NCBI RefSeq assembly: GCF_024347535.1
Contig: NZ_AP025497.1
Location: 124,001 to 188,000, forward strand
From: Vibrio kanaloae
Lineage (GTDB): Bacteria > Pseudomonadota > Gammaproteobacteria > Enterobacterales > Vibrionaceae
Length of the DNA: 64,000 nt
Reading direction: 5' to 3'
Shown here one piece after another: positions 43,291 to 51,109 of the stretch (the first letter of the stretch is position 1; every line of letters starts with the position of its first letter). The translations under genes were made by a program, and so were the position numbers. The notes under the pieces are model-generated. The model saw nothing but the letters and a program-made list of their open reading frames with translations, had not been told where the DNA came from and searched no databases.

Positions 43291-43782
43291 TTAAGCTCCT
43301 GGCGGAACCGCTAGGCTGTCGGCAATTTGCTGTATCAGTTGATCTTCAACTTCAAACCTCACCTCAAGGGTTTCACCAATGAGTGATAAATCACTATCCA
43401 AACTTTCCAATGCATCATCAGCATCAATGGCGGCGTACTTATCGGTAAAGTTGAGTAGAGGATCTGTGGTAAGAACGATATGACCATAAGATTGGTTAAT
43501 CTCGTCTGTTGCTTTGAAGCCTGTAGCCTGCCACTTGTCCATCACCATGTCATAAATTTTGAAATGACCTTCGGAAATGTAATCAACTAGGTGTTGGCTG
43601 AATTTTTGAAGCTCTTCAGGAGAGGGTAATTCTGTTACAGCAGTTGTTTTTGATGATGAAGGCTGTAGAGCGGCAAGCTTACAATACTCAACGATTAGAG
43701 ACTGTCGAGTGTCGAGCCAATGATCGATGACCTCATTAGAGCCACCCCATTGTTCTTGTACTTTTTTAAATTTATTTAGCAT
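43291..43782 (-). CDS. rsd: Regulator of sigma D (anti-sigma 70 factor) Rsd
   Basis: Rsd binds region 4 of sigma-70 and shifts RNA polymerase toward other sigma factors in stationary phase. The 163 residues share the Rsd/AlgQ pattern: GGSNEVIDHWLDTRQSLIVEY near the start, HLVDYISEGHFKIYD in the middle, and IGETLEVRFEVEDQLI near the end. ATG 43782 (MLNKF) is eight bases after GAGG, better spaced than ATG 43788. It is a single gene, terminated at 43250, and carries a 20-bp dyad just upstream. Confidence 0.9.
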   Translation of the reverse strand: MLNKFKKVQEQWGGSNEVIDHWLDTRQSLIVEYCKLAALQPSSSKTTAVTELPSPEELQKFSQHLVDYISEGHFKIYDMVMDKWQATGFKATDEINQSYGHIVLTTDPLLNFTDKYAAIDADDALESLDSDLSLIGETLEVRFEVEDQLIQQIADSLAVPPGA

Positions 43783-43800
43783 GACCATGTCCTCATGATC

Positions 43801-43820
43801 TGATCACAACCTTGTGATCA
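43801..43820. promoter_or_regulatory. 20-bp dyad in the rsd 5' region
   Basis: TGATCACAA-CC-TTGTGATCA, with perfect nine-base arms, ends 19 bp before the rsd start codon. It could be an operator or an mRNA hairpin close to the ribosome binding site. The half-sites are arranged opposite to a CRP site. Confidence 0.5.
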
Positions 43821-43952
43821 AGTAATTGCCTAAGCAGGGTCCATTTATTGGTATCTACTTAAAGTAATAGCTTGAATTATTATTTGCTACCACTCTAGTA
43901 TGAAATTAGATTGCCAGTAAAATGAACGAACTGCAAGCAATGAGGGATAGGG

Positions 43953-44759
43953 ATGTTAAAAAGTGATAACAAAATGACAGAGTCAGCTTATTGGTGCGTC
44001 GTTTCAGCTAGTGATATTTGGGTTAGTAATGATCAGTTTCCTTACGGTTCTGCTGACGAATTAGGACTGAATGCTGAGTACGCTATCTGTATTGGTCATC
44101 ACCAAGGGCATAAGGTCTATTGGCTCAATGACTGTGATGTTGAGATCGAACTCGTCATGGTAAACCTAAGAGAGTTACTTCACTGGCCTGAATCTAGTTT
44201 CCTCATGGCAAGCAAAGCCATCCAGTATGGGCACATGACTCAGAGTATGCGTTTTTGTCCACAGTGCGGCGGTCGTAATCACCTTAATCACAATCAGGTA
44301 GCGATGCAGTGCGGTGATTGTCGGGCGCTTCATTATCCTCGTATCTTCCCGTGCATCATTGTCGCTGTGCGAAACGACAACAAGATACTGTTGGCGCAGC
44401 ATCCTAGACATAAAACAGGGATGTATACTGTGATAGCGGGCTTCCTAGAGGTTGGAGAAACCTTAGAGCAGTGCGTGGCAAGAGAAGTCAAAGAAGAGAC
44501 AGGGATCGATGTCAGTAATATTCGTTACTTTGGCAGCCAGCCATGGGCGTTTCCATCGAGTATGATGATGGGCTTTCTCGCTGATTACGCTGGTGGTACG
44601 CTTAAGCCTGACTACAGCGAGCTCTCAGATGCTCAATGGTTTGATGTTGCAAGCCTGCCTGATGTGGCTCCAGTGGGAACGATTGCGAGACAATTGATTG
44701 AAAAAACAGCCGATGGCGTGATAAAAGGCGAGGTGATTGAGCAGGTGCTCGAGCACTAA
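43953..44759 (+). CDS. nudC: NAD-capped RNA hydrolase / NADH pyrophosphatase NudC
   Basis: NudC removes NAD caps from RNA 5' ends and hydrolyses NADH. The 268 residues contain a zinc ribbon (CPQCGG ... CGDC, about 103-123). The Nudix box is [22 protein letters not shown], shown here with its key residues Gly, Glu and the REVKEETG helix, and the NADH-type tail [11 protein letters not shown] follows. GAGGGATAGGG precedes the ATG. E. coli NudC has 257 residues and also lies next to hemE. Confidence 0.95.
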   Translation: MLKSDNKMTESAYWCVVSASDIWVSNDQFPYGSADELGLNAEYAICIGHHQGHKVYWLNDCDVEIELVMVNLRELLHWPESSFLMASKAIQYGHMTQSMRFCPQCGGRNHLNHNQVAMQCGDCRALHYPRIFPCIIVAVRNDNKILLAQHPRHKTGMYTVIAGFLEVGETLEQCVAREVKEETGIDVSNIRYFGSQPWAFPSSMMMGFLADYAGGTLKPDYSELSDAQWFDVASLPDVAPVGTIARQLIEKTADGVIKGEVIEQVLEH

Positions 44760-44800
44760 AAAGCCTGTGAAAGTATTAGGCCTATAGGTGGCTAAAAGCT

Positions 44801-44826
44801 AAAAAAAACCCTCCACAAGTGGAGGG
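44801..44826. terminator. Hairpin between nudC and hemE, terminator-like on the minus strand
   Basis: CCCTCCAC-AA-GTGGAGGG is preceded by an eight-base A-run and not followed by T residues. As a terminator it would act on minus-strand RNA, yet both neighbours are plus-strand genes. It may simply stabilise the nudC 3' end. From here to 45058 I see no gene. Confidence 0.45.
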
Positions 44827-45058
44827 GGTAAGTAAGATGTCGTTATGAGATGCTGAGTAGTAGTTACTCAGATATTATAATTGTAATTTTCGCTAGCAAA
44901 CAAATTTTTAACATGGTCCTTTAATTGGGTGCAAATTAAGCATTGATTTAAAAGTTAATAACTTGATCTAGGTTGCAAAGCACACAGCTTTTACCCTTCA
45001 ATCAGTGTTAGAATACTGGCCATCAAAACTAGACAAGATTGAATTGGAATTTAACGGA

Positions 45059-46126
45059 ATGACCGAATTAAAAAACGATCGCTATTTACGCGCACTTTTA
45101 AAACAGCCTGTTGATTACACACCAGTGTGGATGATGCGCCAAGCTGGCCGCTATCTTCCAGAGTACAAAGCAACGCGTGCAGAAGCAGGCGACTTCATGT
45201 CTTTGTGTAAAAACGCAGAGCTCGCATCAGAAGTAACCCTTCAACCTTTGCGTCGCTTCCCGCTTGATGCAGCAATCTTGTTCTCCGACATCCTAACTAT
45301 CCCTGATGCAATGGGATTAGGTTTGTACTTTGAAACAGGTGAAGGTCCTAAGTTTGAGCGCCCTATCACGTGTAAAGCTGACGTAGAGAAGATTGGACTA
45401 CCTGATCCAGAAGGCGAGCTTCAATACGTAATGAATGCCGTTCGTCAGATCCGTAAAGACTTGAAAGGCGAAGTGCCACTGATTGGTTTCTCTGGTAGTC
45501 CATGGACACTAGCGACATATATGGTTGAAGGCAGCAGCTCGAAGGCGTTCACCAAGATCAAGAAGATGATGTATGCCGAACCACAGACTTTGCACCTGCT
45601 TCTAGACAAGCTGGCTGACAGTGTTATCGAATATCTGAACGCGCAAATTAAAGCGGGTGCTCAATCGGTAATGGTATTTGATACATGGGGTGGTGTTTTG
45701 ACTCCTCGTGACTACAACCTATTCTCACTGCAGTACATGCACAAAATCGTTGATGGCCTAATCCGTGAAAACGAAGGCCGCCGTGTACCGGTTACTCTGT
45801 TCACTAAGAACGGTGGCATGTGGCTTGAATCTATTGCAGCAACTGGTTGTGATGCTGTAGGCCTAGACTGGACAATCAACATCGCAGACGCGAAAGCTCG
45901 CATCGGCGACAAAGTGGCACTGCAAGGTAACATGGACCCTTCTATGCTTTACGCTCAACCAGAACGTATCCGTGAAGAAGTAGGTAGCATTCTTGAAGGC
46001 TTTGGCGACGGTGGTACGGGTCATGTATTTAACCTAGGCCACGGTATTCACTTAGATGTGCCGCCAGAAAACGCTGGTGTGTTCGTTGACGCTGTTCACG
46101 AACTGTCTAAGCCTTACCACAAGTAA
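45059..46126 (+). CDS. hemE: Uroporphyrinogen decarboxylase HemE
   Basis: HemE decarboxylates uroporphyrinogen III to coproporphyrinogen III in heme synthesis. The 355 residues start [19 protein letters not shown]. Conserved [15 protein letters not shown] carries the catalytic Arg residues, with [12 protein letters not shown] and [13 protein letters not shown] further on. ATG 45059 matches E. coli; a frame extension to 45005 is not conserved. It is followed by a terminator. Confidence 0.97.
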   Translation: MTELKNDRYLRALLKQPVDYTPVWMMRQAGRYLPEYKATRAEAGDFMSLCKNAELASEVTLQPLRRFPLDAAILFSDILTIPDAMGLGLYFETGEGPKFERPITCKADVEKIGLPDPEGELQYVMNAVRQIRKDLKGEVPLIGFSGSPWTLATYMVEGSSSKAFTKIKKMMYAEPQTLHLLLDKLADSVIEYLNAQIKAGAQSVMVFDTWGGVLTPRDYNLFSLQYMHKIVDGLIRENEGRRVPVTLFTKNGGMWLESIAATGCDAVGLDWTINIADAKARIGDKVALQGNMDPSMLYAQPERIREEVGSILEGFGDGGTGHVFNLGHGIHLDVPPENAGVFVDAVHELSKPYHK

Positions 46127-46145
46127 TTCTGAGTAAGATGATTGA

Positions 46146-46177
46146 AAGCGCTGTTGGGAAACCAACGGCGCTTTTTT
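46146..46177 (+). terminator. Terminator of hemE
   Basis: AAGCGCTGTTGG-GAAA-CCAACGGCGCTT (one G-U pair) followed by TTTT. Confidence 0.9.
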
Positions 46178-46229
46178 ATTGCCTGCGATTGGTATTTGAG
46201 CGCGGTTTAATCTCGTGATGTGCAGTTAC

Positions 46230-46823
46230 TTAGGTATTTGGATCATAGCAGGCTAAATGCTCCGAGATATGTTTTCTGATATAGGGAATGACTTCACTTT
46301 CGAACCAAGGGTTCTTCTTGAGCCAAATATTATTACGTGGTGAAGGGTGGGGAAGCGGTAAAAACTCAGGAGCCCAGTTTTGCCAGTTCATCACGGTTTC
46401 TGTCAGTGTCTTGGTGGTTCGGTTCTTTAAGTAATAGTTTTGCGCATACTGGCCGATCAACAAGGTCATTTGAATGTTAGGCAGCGACAGCTGCACCTTT
46501 TGATGCCATAGTTCAGCACATTCTGGTCTTGGAGGAAGGTCGCCACTTTTTCCTTTTCCCGGATAACAAAACCCCATAGGCACAATCGCAACTTTTTGCT
46601 CGTCGTAAAAAGTATCGCGATCTATCCCTAACCATTCTCTTAATCGTTCGCCACTGGCGTCATTCCAAGGGATAGACGATTCATGCACCTTAATCCCCGG
46701 CGCTTGACCTATGATCAACAAGCGCGCGTTTGGATGCGCTTGAATCACCGGGTTGGCACCATGTGATAGGTGAGGTTCACAAGCTCGGCATTGTCGAATC
46801 TCTTTAAGTAATGAAGAGGACAT
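46230..46823 (-). CDS. Uracil-DNA glycosylase superfamily protein
   Basis: This 197-residue protein has the UDG fold motif 1, IIGQAPGIKVHESSIPWND, at about 36-54. The C-terminal HPSPRN supplies the leucine-loop/His region. It opens with CRAC, reminiscent of the iron-sulfur cysteines of family 4 enzymes, but the later pair is not clear, so cluster binding is doubtful. It may remove uracil or related lesions, or it may be an inactive relative. Its ATG overlaps the stop of the upstream dehydrogenase gene (TGATG), so the two are coupled. Confidence 0.75.
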   Translation of the reverse strand: MSSSLLKEIRQCRACEPHLSHGANPVIQAHPNARLLIIGQAPGIKVHESSIPWNDASGERLREWLGIDRDTFYDEQKVAIVPMGFCYPGKGKSGDLPPRPECAELWHQKVQLSLPNIQMTLLIGQYAQNYYLKNRTTKTLTETVMNWQNWAPEFLPLPHPSPRNNIWLKKNPWFESEVIPYIRKHISEHLACYDPNT

Positions 46824-47749
46824 CAGTAACCTTTATCAAAATCGATGACATGATTAAGTTTAAAGCCATCTCGCCACTGTTGGTAATTCTCTGCGAAGAT
46901 CTCGACCACTTGTCTTGGTTCACTGAGTGCAGCGATGTGTGGCGTAATCGTCACTTGCGGTAGCTTCCAGAAAGGGTGCTCCTCAGAGAGGGGCTCACTT
47001 TCAAACACATCTAAAAATGCGTGCTCTACCCATCTATTTTTTATGGCGATCAACAAGGCTTTGTTGTCTAGACTTTCTCCACGACCGACATTAAACAGCA
47101 GCACATTTGAGCAGTAACTTAATGTGGTTTGGTTCAACAACTGATAGGTTTCGGTTGTTGATGGCAAGGTGTTGACCACAATATCGGCCTGCTTAAGGGC
47201 TGCCTCTATTTCATTGATGTGGAAAGTCTCTTTAAAGGTCTCTTGCTTTGATGGGATACCGGTACGGTTGACACCTATGGTATGAATACCAAAAGCCGCC
47301 GCGGTTTTTGCCAAATGACTGCCGATTGAACCTGTTCCTAAAATCACCATAGTTTTGTCAGTTAGGCTAGTATAAAGCTGTGGTTGCCAGTTTCGTTGTT
47401 GTTGATGCTGGTGGTAATGAGGGAAATGTCTACAGTGACTGATTGTGTAACCCAACACGTATTCTGCGATAGCCGGGCCAAAGATGCCTTTGACGTTGGT
47501 TAGCGTATAGTCCTGACGCAGATCTGGCTGAGTGAGTCTATTGATGCCAGCATAGGTACTCTGTATCCAGTCTAGCTCTTTAAACTCGCCGAGGCGCTCT
47601 GTGATTAGAGGTGGTGATGCCAAGACAATCTGTGCTGATTCGGGGTTTTGAGTGATTTCTAGGTCGGGTAAATCCTGGTTTTGAATCAGTTGCGTATAGG
47701 TATTGTCATGCTCTGTAAGAATATAGAGCTTATTCGTAAAATTGTTCAT
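46823..47749 (-). CDS. D-isomer-specific 2-hydroxyacid dehydrogenase (GhrA-like)
   Basis: This 308-residue NAD(P)-dependent dehydrogenase has the Rossmann motif GTGSIGSHLA at about 138-147. The Arg-Glu-His catalytic set is seen in NVGRGE, FESEPL and TPHIAAL. Substrates in this family include glyoxylate, hydroxypyruvate and other 2-keto acids; the specific one cannot be told. It is translationally coupled to the UDG-family gene, an odd pairing found as a neighbour arrangement only. Confidence 0.85.
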   Translation of the reverse strand: MNNFTNKLYILTEHDNTYTQLIQNQDLPDLEITQNPESAQIVLASPPLITERLGEFKELDWIQSTYAGINRLTQPDLRQDYTLTNVKGIFGPAIAEYVLGYTISHCRHFPHYHQHQQQRNWQPQLYTSLTDKTMVILGTGSIGSHLAKTAAAFGIHTIGVNRTGIPSKQETFKETFHINEIEAALKQADIVVNTLPSTTETYQLLNQTTLSYCSNVLLFNVGRGESLDNKALLIAIKNRWVEHAFLDVFESEPLSEEHPFWKLPQVTITPHIAALSEPRQVVEIFAENYQQWRDGFKLNHVIDFDKGY

Positions 47750-47820
47750 CGGCCTACCTTTTCCATCCTAGGTTTATCAAGTACACTTTCGCTGTCTTTT
47801 TCTGCAATTATTGAGTGACT

Positions 47821-48408
47821 ATGCTTCAGAATCCACTGCAGGTTCGTCTTGAAAAGTTAGAACCTTGGCAACAAATTACCTTTATGGCGTGTCTATGTGA
47901 GCGTATGTACCCTAACTATGCCATGTTTTGTGAGAATACAGAATTTGCGGAAGCTCGAATCTATCGTGATGTTTTGGATAGCATTTGGGAAATCTTAACG
48001 GTTAAAACGGCAAAGGTGAACTTTGAACGCCAACTAGAGAAAGTCGAAGAACTGTTTCCTAGCGCAGATGATTTTGATTTCTATGGTGTTTACCCTGCAA
48101 TGGATGCATGCCAAGGCTTAGCAACGCTAATTCATGGCTTACTTGATCGTGAACATATGCTTGAAGCTGTGATTAAAGTGAGCCAACAGTCAGTAAAGAC
48201 AGTTGCTGAGCTTGAGTTTGCGCAGGGCGCTGAAGAAGTGACGAACGAAAATCAGAAAGAAAACGAAGCGGTGTGTGAAGAGTGGGACGTGCAATGGGCC
48301 ATCTTCAGACCTCTACGTGAAACGACTGAGCGTGACCTAGAGCTTATCAAAGATTTGCGCCACGAACTGCGTGAAGACCCAGTTAGTAACATTGGTGTGG
48401 CGTTATAA
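47821..48408 (+). CDS. YjaG family protein (DUF416)
   Basis: The 195 residues align with E. coli YjaG from MLQNP onward: QITFMACLCERMYPNYAMFCE, AKVNFERQLEKVEELFPSADDFD (in parts), YGVYPAMDAC and DLELIKDLRHELRE. Helical, acidic, cytosolic and of unknown function. ATG 47821 matches the family; GTG 47815 is an alternative. As in E. coli it lies between hemE and hupA. Confidence 0.88.
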   Translation: MLQNPLQVRLEKLEPWQQITFMACLCERMYPNYAMFCENTEFAEARIYRDVLDSIWEILTVKTAKVNFERQLEKVEELFPSADDFDFYGVYPAMDACQGLATLIHGLLDREHMLEAVIKVSQQSVKTVAELEFAQGAEEVTNENQKENEAVCEEWDVQWAIFRPLRETTERDLELIKDLRHELREDPVSNIGVAL

Positions 48409-48438
48409 TTCGTTATCGTTCGAAAGTACGAATAAAAA

Positions 48439-48462
48439 CAAAGGCTCCCTAAGGAGCCTTTG
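48439..48462. terminator. Bidirectional terminator between the yjaG homologue and the CNNM gene
   Basis: CAAAGGCTCC-CTAA-GGAGCCTTTG, a perfect 10-bp stem with A-rich and T-rich flanks. It can serve both convergent genes. Confidence 0.75.
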
Positions 48463-48488
48463 TTGTCTCTGACGATCTCAAATTTAGA

Positions 48489-49637
48489 TTAAGCGTCTTT
48501 TTTCTCTTCTTTCTGTGTTTTGCAATCATCTGCTGGCTTTGAATGTGAGGTATCGTTGTCGGCAAGAGCTTCTTCTAACTCTTCTTCCTCATCGCGGTTT
48601 TCGATAACACCGTGTGTCTCTTTCCACTTTTCCCAACGCTGAAACGCCAATTCTTGCATATCGGTAGTTTTATCCGCTTCGTCAACGATCTCTTCACCGA
48701 CTAAATGCTCAAAGATGTCTTCTAGGGTAATGATGCCCTGAATCGTACCGTATTCATCAACAACCAAAGACAGTTGCAAACGGTTTGCCATCATTTGCTC
48801 AAATGCCTTCGCTAAGCCCATATTGTTCAGTAATACATGGATAGGGCGCATCACATCACCTAGTGCTTTTTCACCACAACCGGTTTGCTGTAGCTTAAAC
48901 AGTTCCAAGCGGTGAACAAAACCAATGATGTTGTCGCTCTGCTCGCTATAGACCAGAGGACGTGAGAATGGTGTGTCTTTATGTTGTTCTAAGAACGTAT
49001 TCACATTCATTTCTGCATCGACACGGAACACGACTGGGCGTGGTGTCATCACTTGAGTCACGGGTACATCTTGAATGCCTAGTAGGTTACTTAGAATTTT
49101 TGATTCGCCTTCAGCAAATTCACCACTTTCTGTTGCTAAAATAGCCATTGCAGATAGCTCGTCACGCATTTTGGGCGCCTGATGGCCGCGAGCAAGGCGC
49201 TTCGTGATCTGCTCAGAAAACCATACAAACGGTGTTAGGAAGAATACCATCCAGCGAAGCACGGTTGATGATGCAGGAGCAAGTTGGCGCCAGTAGGTTG
49301 CCCCAATGGTTTTTGGAACAATCTCAGACAAAACCAAAATACCCAAAGTGAGGACGGCAGAGAATACCCCCAACCATTGGCTACCAAAAACAACCGCTGC
49401 TTGTGCACCTGCTGTCGCAGCTCCGATAGTGTGTGCAATGGTGTTAAGTGTTAAAATTGACGCGAGTGGACGGTCAATGTCTGTTTTCAGTTTGTCTAAT
49501 GACTTTGCTGCAGGGTGCCCATTTTGTTTTAGTTGAGCAATGTAGCTCGGACTAATACTCAAAAGTACAGCTTCCAAAACAGAACAAATGAAAGAAACTC
49601 CAATAGCAATGGAGACGTAAATAGTTAGCAGCAGCAT
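48489..49637 (-). CDS. CNNM/DUF21 and CBS-pair membrane protein
   Basis: The 382 residues begin with a CNNM (DUF21) membrane domain with about four segments (1-160), containing ILVLSEIVPKTIG. A CBS pair follows (about 190-310), with VTQVMTPRPVVF and LSLVVDEYGTIQGIITLEDIFEHLVGE. The usual CorC/HlyC C-terminal domain is absent; a highly acidic tail takes its place. The family is linked to Mg2+/divalent cation export, and CBS domains sense nucleotides. Older 'hemolysin' names for it are misleading. It is divergent from hupA. Confidence 0.88.
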   Translation of the reverse strand: MLLLTIYVSIAIGVSFICSVLEAVLLSISPSYIAQLKQNGHPAAKSLDKLKTDIDRPLASILTLNTIAHTIGAATAGAQAAVVFGSQWLGVFSAVLTLGILVLSEIVPKTIGATYWRQLAPASSTVLRWMVFFLTPFVWFSEQITKRLARGHQAPKMRDELSAMAILATESGEFAEGESKILSNLLGIQDVPVTQVMTPRPVVFRVDAEMNVNTFLEQHKDTPFSRPLVYSEQSDNIIGFVHRLELFKLQQTGCGEKALGDVMRPIHVLLNNMGLAKAFEQMMANRLQLSLVVDEYGTIQGIITLEDIFEHLVGEEIVDEADKTTDMQELAFQRWEKWKETHGVIENRDEEEELEEALADNDTSHSKPADDCKTQKEEKKDA

Positions 49638-49907
49638 GTTTGCCCTTAAATTAAATTGTACGCTTTGTCAGCGATTCAGCGTGGATTATAGATAAAAAGT
49701 AGTGGTTAGGTCATCATTAATTTCGCGCTCAGCCCCTTTTAAACAAGGGCTTACTCAATAAAATCAGTAACAAATTGTGAGTTATTACTCATATTATGGC
49801 TAAAACTGCGGCATTAGAGCTAAAGATCGACGACAAACCTTTGCCAGATGGGGCATTTATGTTTTAGAGTGAATTGAATTCAAAAATACAAAGAAGGGAA
49901 ACCTAAA

Positions 49908-50180
49908 ATGAACAAGACTCAATTAATCGACTTTATTGCTGAAAAAGCGGACCTTTCTAAAGCACAAGCTAAAGCTGCTCTAGAAGCGACTCTTGGTGGT
50001 GTTACAGATGCGCTTAAAGATGGCGATCAAGTTCAGCTAATTGGTTTTGGTACTTTTAAAGTAAACCACCGCGCAGCTCGCACTGGTCGTAACCCAAAAA
50101 CTGGTGATGAGATCCAAATCGCTGCTGCAAATGTTCCAGCATTTGTTGCAGGTAAAGCGCTGAAAGATTCAGTGAAATAA
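49908..50180 (+). CDS. hupA: DNA-binding protein HU-alpha
   Basis: A 90-residue histone-like nucleoid protein that bends DNA as a dimer. It starts [20 protein letters not shown], has the beta-arm RTGRNPKTG with its intercalating Pro, and ends with the GKALKDSVK helix. The alpha assignment (hupA rather than hupB) follows context: hemE, yjaG, hupA, the DUF1481 gene and purDH are neighbours as in E. coli. AAGGGA precedes the start. Confidence 0.96.
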   Translation: MNKTQLIDFIAEKADLSKAQAKAALEATLGGVTDALKDGDQVQLIGFGTFKVNHRAARTGRNPKTGDEIQIAAANVPAFVAGKALKDSVK

Positions 50181-50186
50181 TCTAAA

Positions 50187-50227
50187 CTGTACCGAGGTAG
50201 TCGTATTCCACCTCGGTACAGGTTTTT
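50187..50227 (+). terminator. Terminator of hupA, abutting the next start codon
   Basis: CTGTACCGAGGT/ACCTCGGTACAG is a perfect 12-bp stem with an 11-base loop, followed by G and TTTTT. The ATG of the next gene begins at the base after the T-run. Confidence 0.9.
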
Positions 50228-50926
50228 ATGAAAAAAGCATTTCTTCTCGTTTCACTGTTATCTACATTTCTCATTGGCTGTTCTTCAACCAGTCCTCGCA
50301 AAAACCTAGAGCAATTTGAAACCTACACCGGCGGCCAAGTGATGGGCGACGCGACAAGTTTCTACTGGGTCACCAACAAGCTAACACAACCTCATACTTC
50401 AGCTGACTACGTCACTGTGGGCGATTATGGCTGGTACCAAACTGACTATGCTTGGTCGGAAGGAGTACTACGTGAGTTCATTCGTGAGGGCGAACTGCGT
50501 AATTCATCGAATGAACTTATTCCTTATCGTGTCCATGTACGTTTCAATAAGTCAGGCGAAGCCGTGTATCAACAGTATCGTCTTAACAACAAGATCTTAC
50601 CTATTCAAACTAAACAACTGGAGGGCTACCAGAAAGAAGCCAAGTCGGCTCTAGAAACCACAATGAAACAATATGACGAAGGGTTTCGATTGATTCAGGG
50701 GTACTGGAATGGCAGCTCTTTCGAAACATGCTCTGGCGGTGAGTTTGAGACCTTTGAGTTTAACCAGACTTTGCCAAATTTCGTGATTGACCGACTGGCG
50801 TCTGTGGAAAGCTATGCGGCATTTCTGGGCAGTGACTCGCTCGGTAAAATGACGGTTGAAGAGTTATTGATGCTGGCTGAAGATAGCCATGATTGTGTTG
50901 TTAGGCCATCATTGTTGAAAGAATAG
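50228..50926 (+). CDS. DUF1481 lipoprotein (YjaH-like)
   Basis: The 232-residue predicted lipoprotein has signal peptide MKKAFLLVSLLSTFLIGC with lipobox LIGC (Cys18), then SSTSPR. The rest is soluble, with conserved WYQTDYAWSEG and SGEAVYQQYRL. It corresponds to E. coli YjaH, also behind hupA, and its function is unknown. The start is fixed by the signal peptide. The only ribosome-binding-like bases, CAGG, belong to the 3' arm of the hupA terminator. Confidence 0.85.
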   Translation: MKKAFLLVSLLSTFLIGCSSTSPRKNLEQFETYTGGQVMGDATSFYWVTNKLTQPHTSADYVTVGDYGWYQTDYAWSEGVLREFIREGELRNSSNELIPYRVHVRFNKSGEAVYQQYRLNNKILPIQTKQLEGYQKEAKSALETTMKQYDEGFRLIQGYWNGSSFETCSGGEFETFEFNQTLPNFVIDRLASVESYAAFLGSDSLGKMTVEELLMLAEDSHDCVVRPSLLKE

Positions 50927-51020
50927 CGAGCAATCAAAGGATTGAGAGTGTTTGGTCTACTGTAGGCCAAGTGCTGATTTGTCTGTACAGGCGCAGATTC
51001 CTAGAAAGATTGAGTAATAA

Positions 51021-51046
51021 AAAAGGCGCCTATCGAGGCGCCTTTT
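51021..51046. terminator. Bidirectional terminator between the DUF1481 gene and purD
   Basis: AAAAGGCGCC-TATCGA-GGCGCCTTTT serves the DUF1481 gene on plus and purD on minus. Confidence 0.85.
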
Positions 51047-51048
51047 GC

Positions 51049-51102
51049 TGTTATTCGCTTACTGTCATTTGCTTACTGTTATTGGAAAGTAAGCGAATAA
51101 CA
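51049..51102. repeat. 15-bp perfect inverted repeat beside the purD stop
   Basis: TGTTATTCGCTTACT (51049-51063) pairs with AGTAAGCGAATAACA (51088-51102) across a 24-base loop. The loop holds a near-copy of the arm (TTGCTTACTGTTATT). It ends eight bases before the purD stop, next to a separate terminator. Confidence 0.8.
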
Positions 51103-51109
51103 AGATTGA

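Noticed and set aside
43801-43820. Dyad before rsd as a CRP site
   Set aside because: CRP sites are TGTGA-N6-TCACA; here the order is TCACA-N4-TGTGA, so the geometry is wrong.
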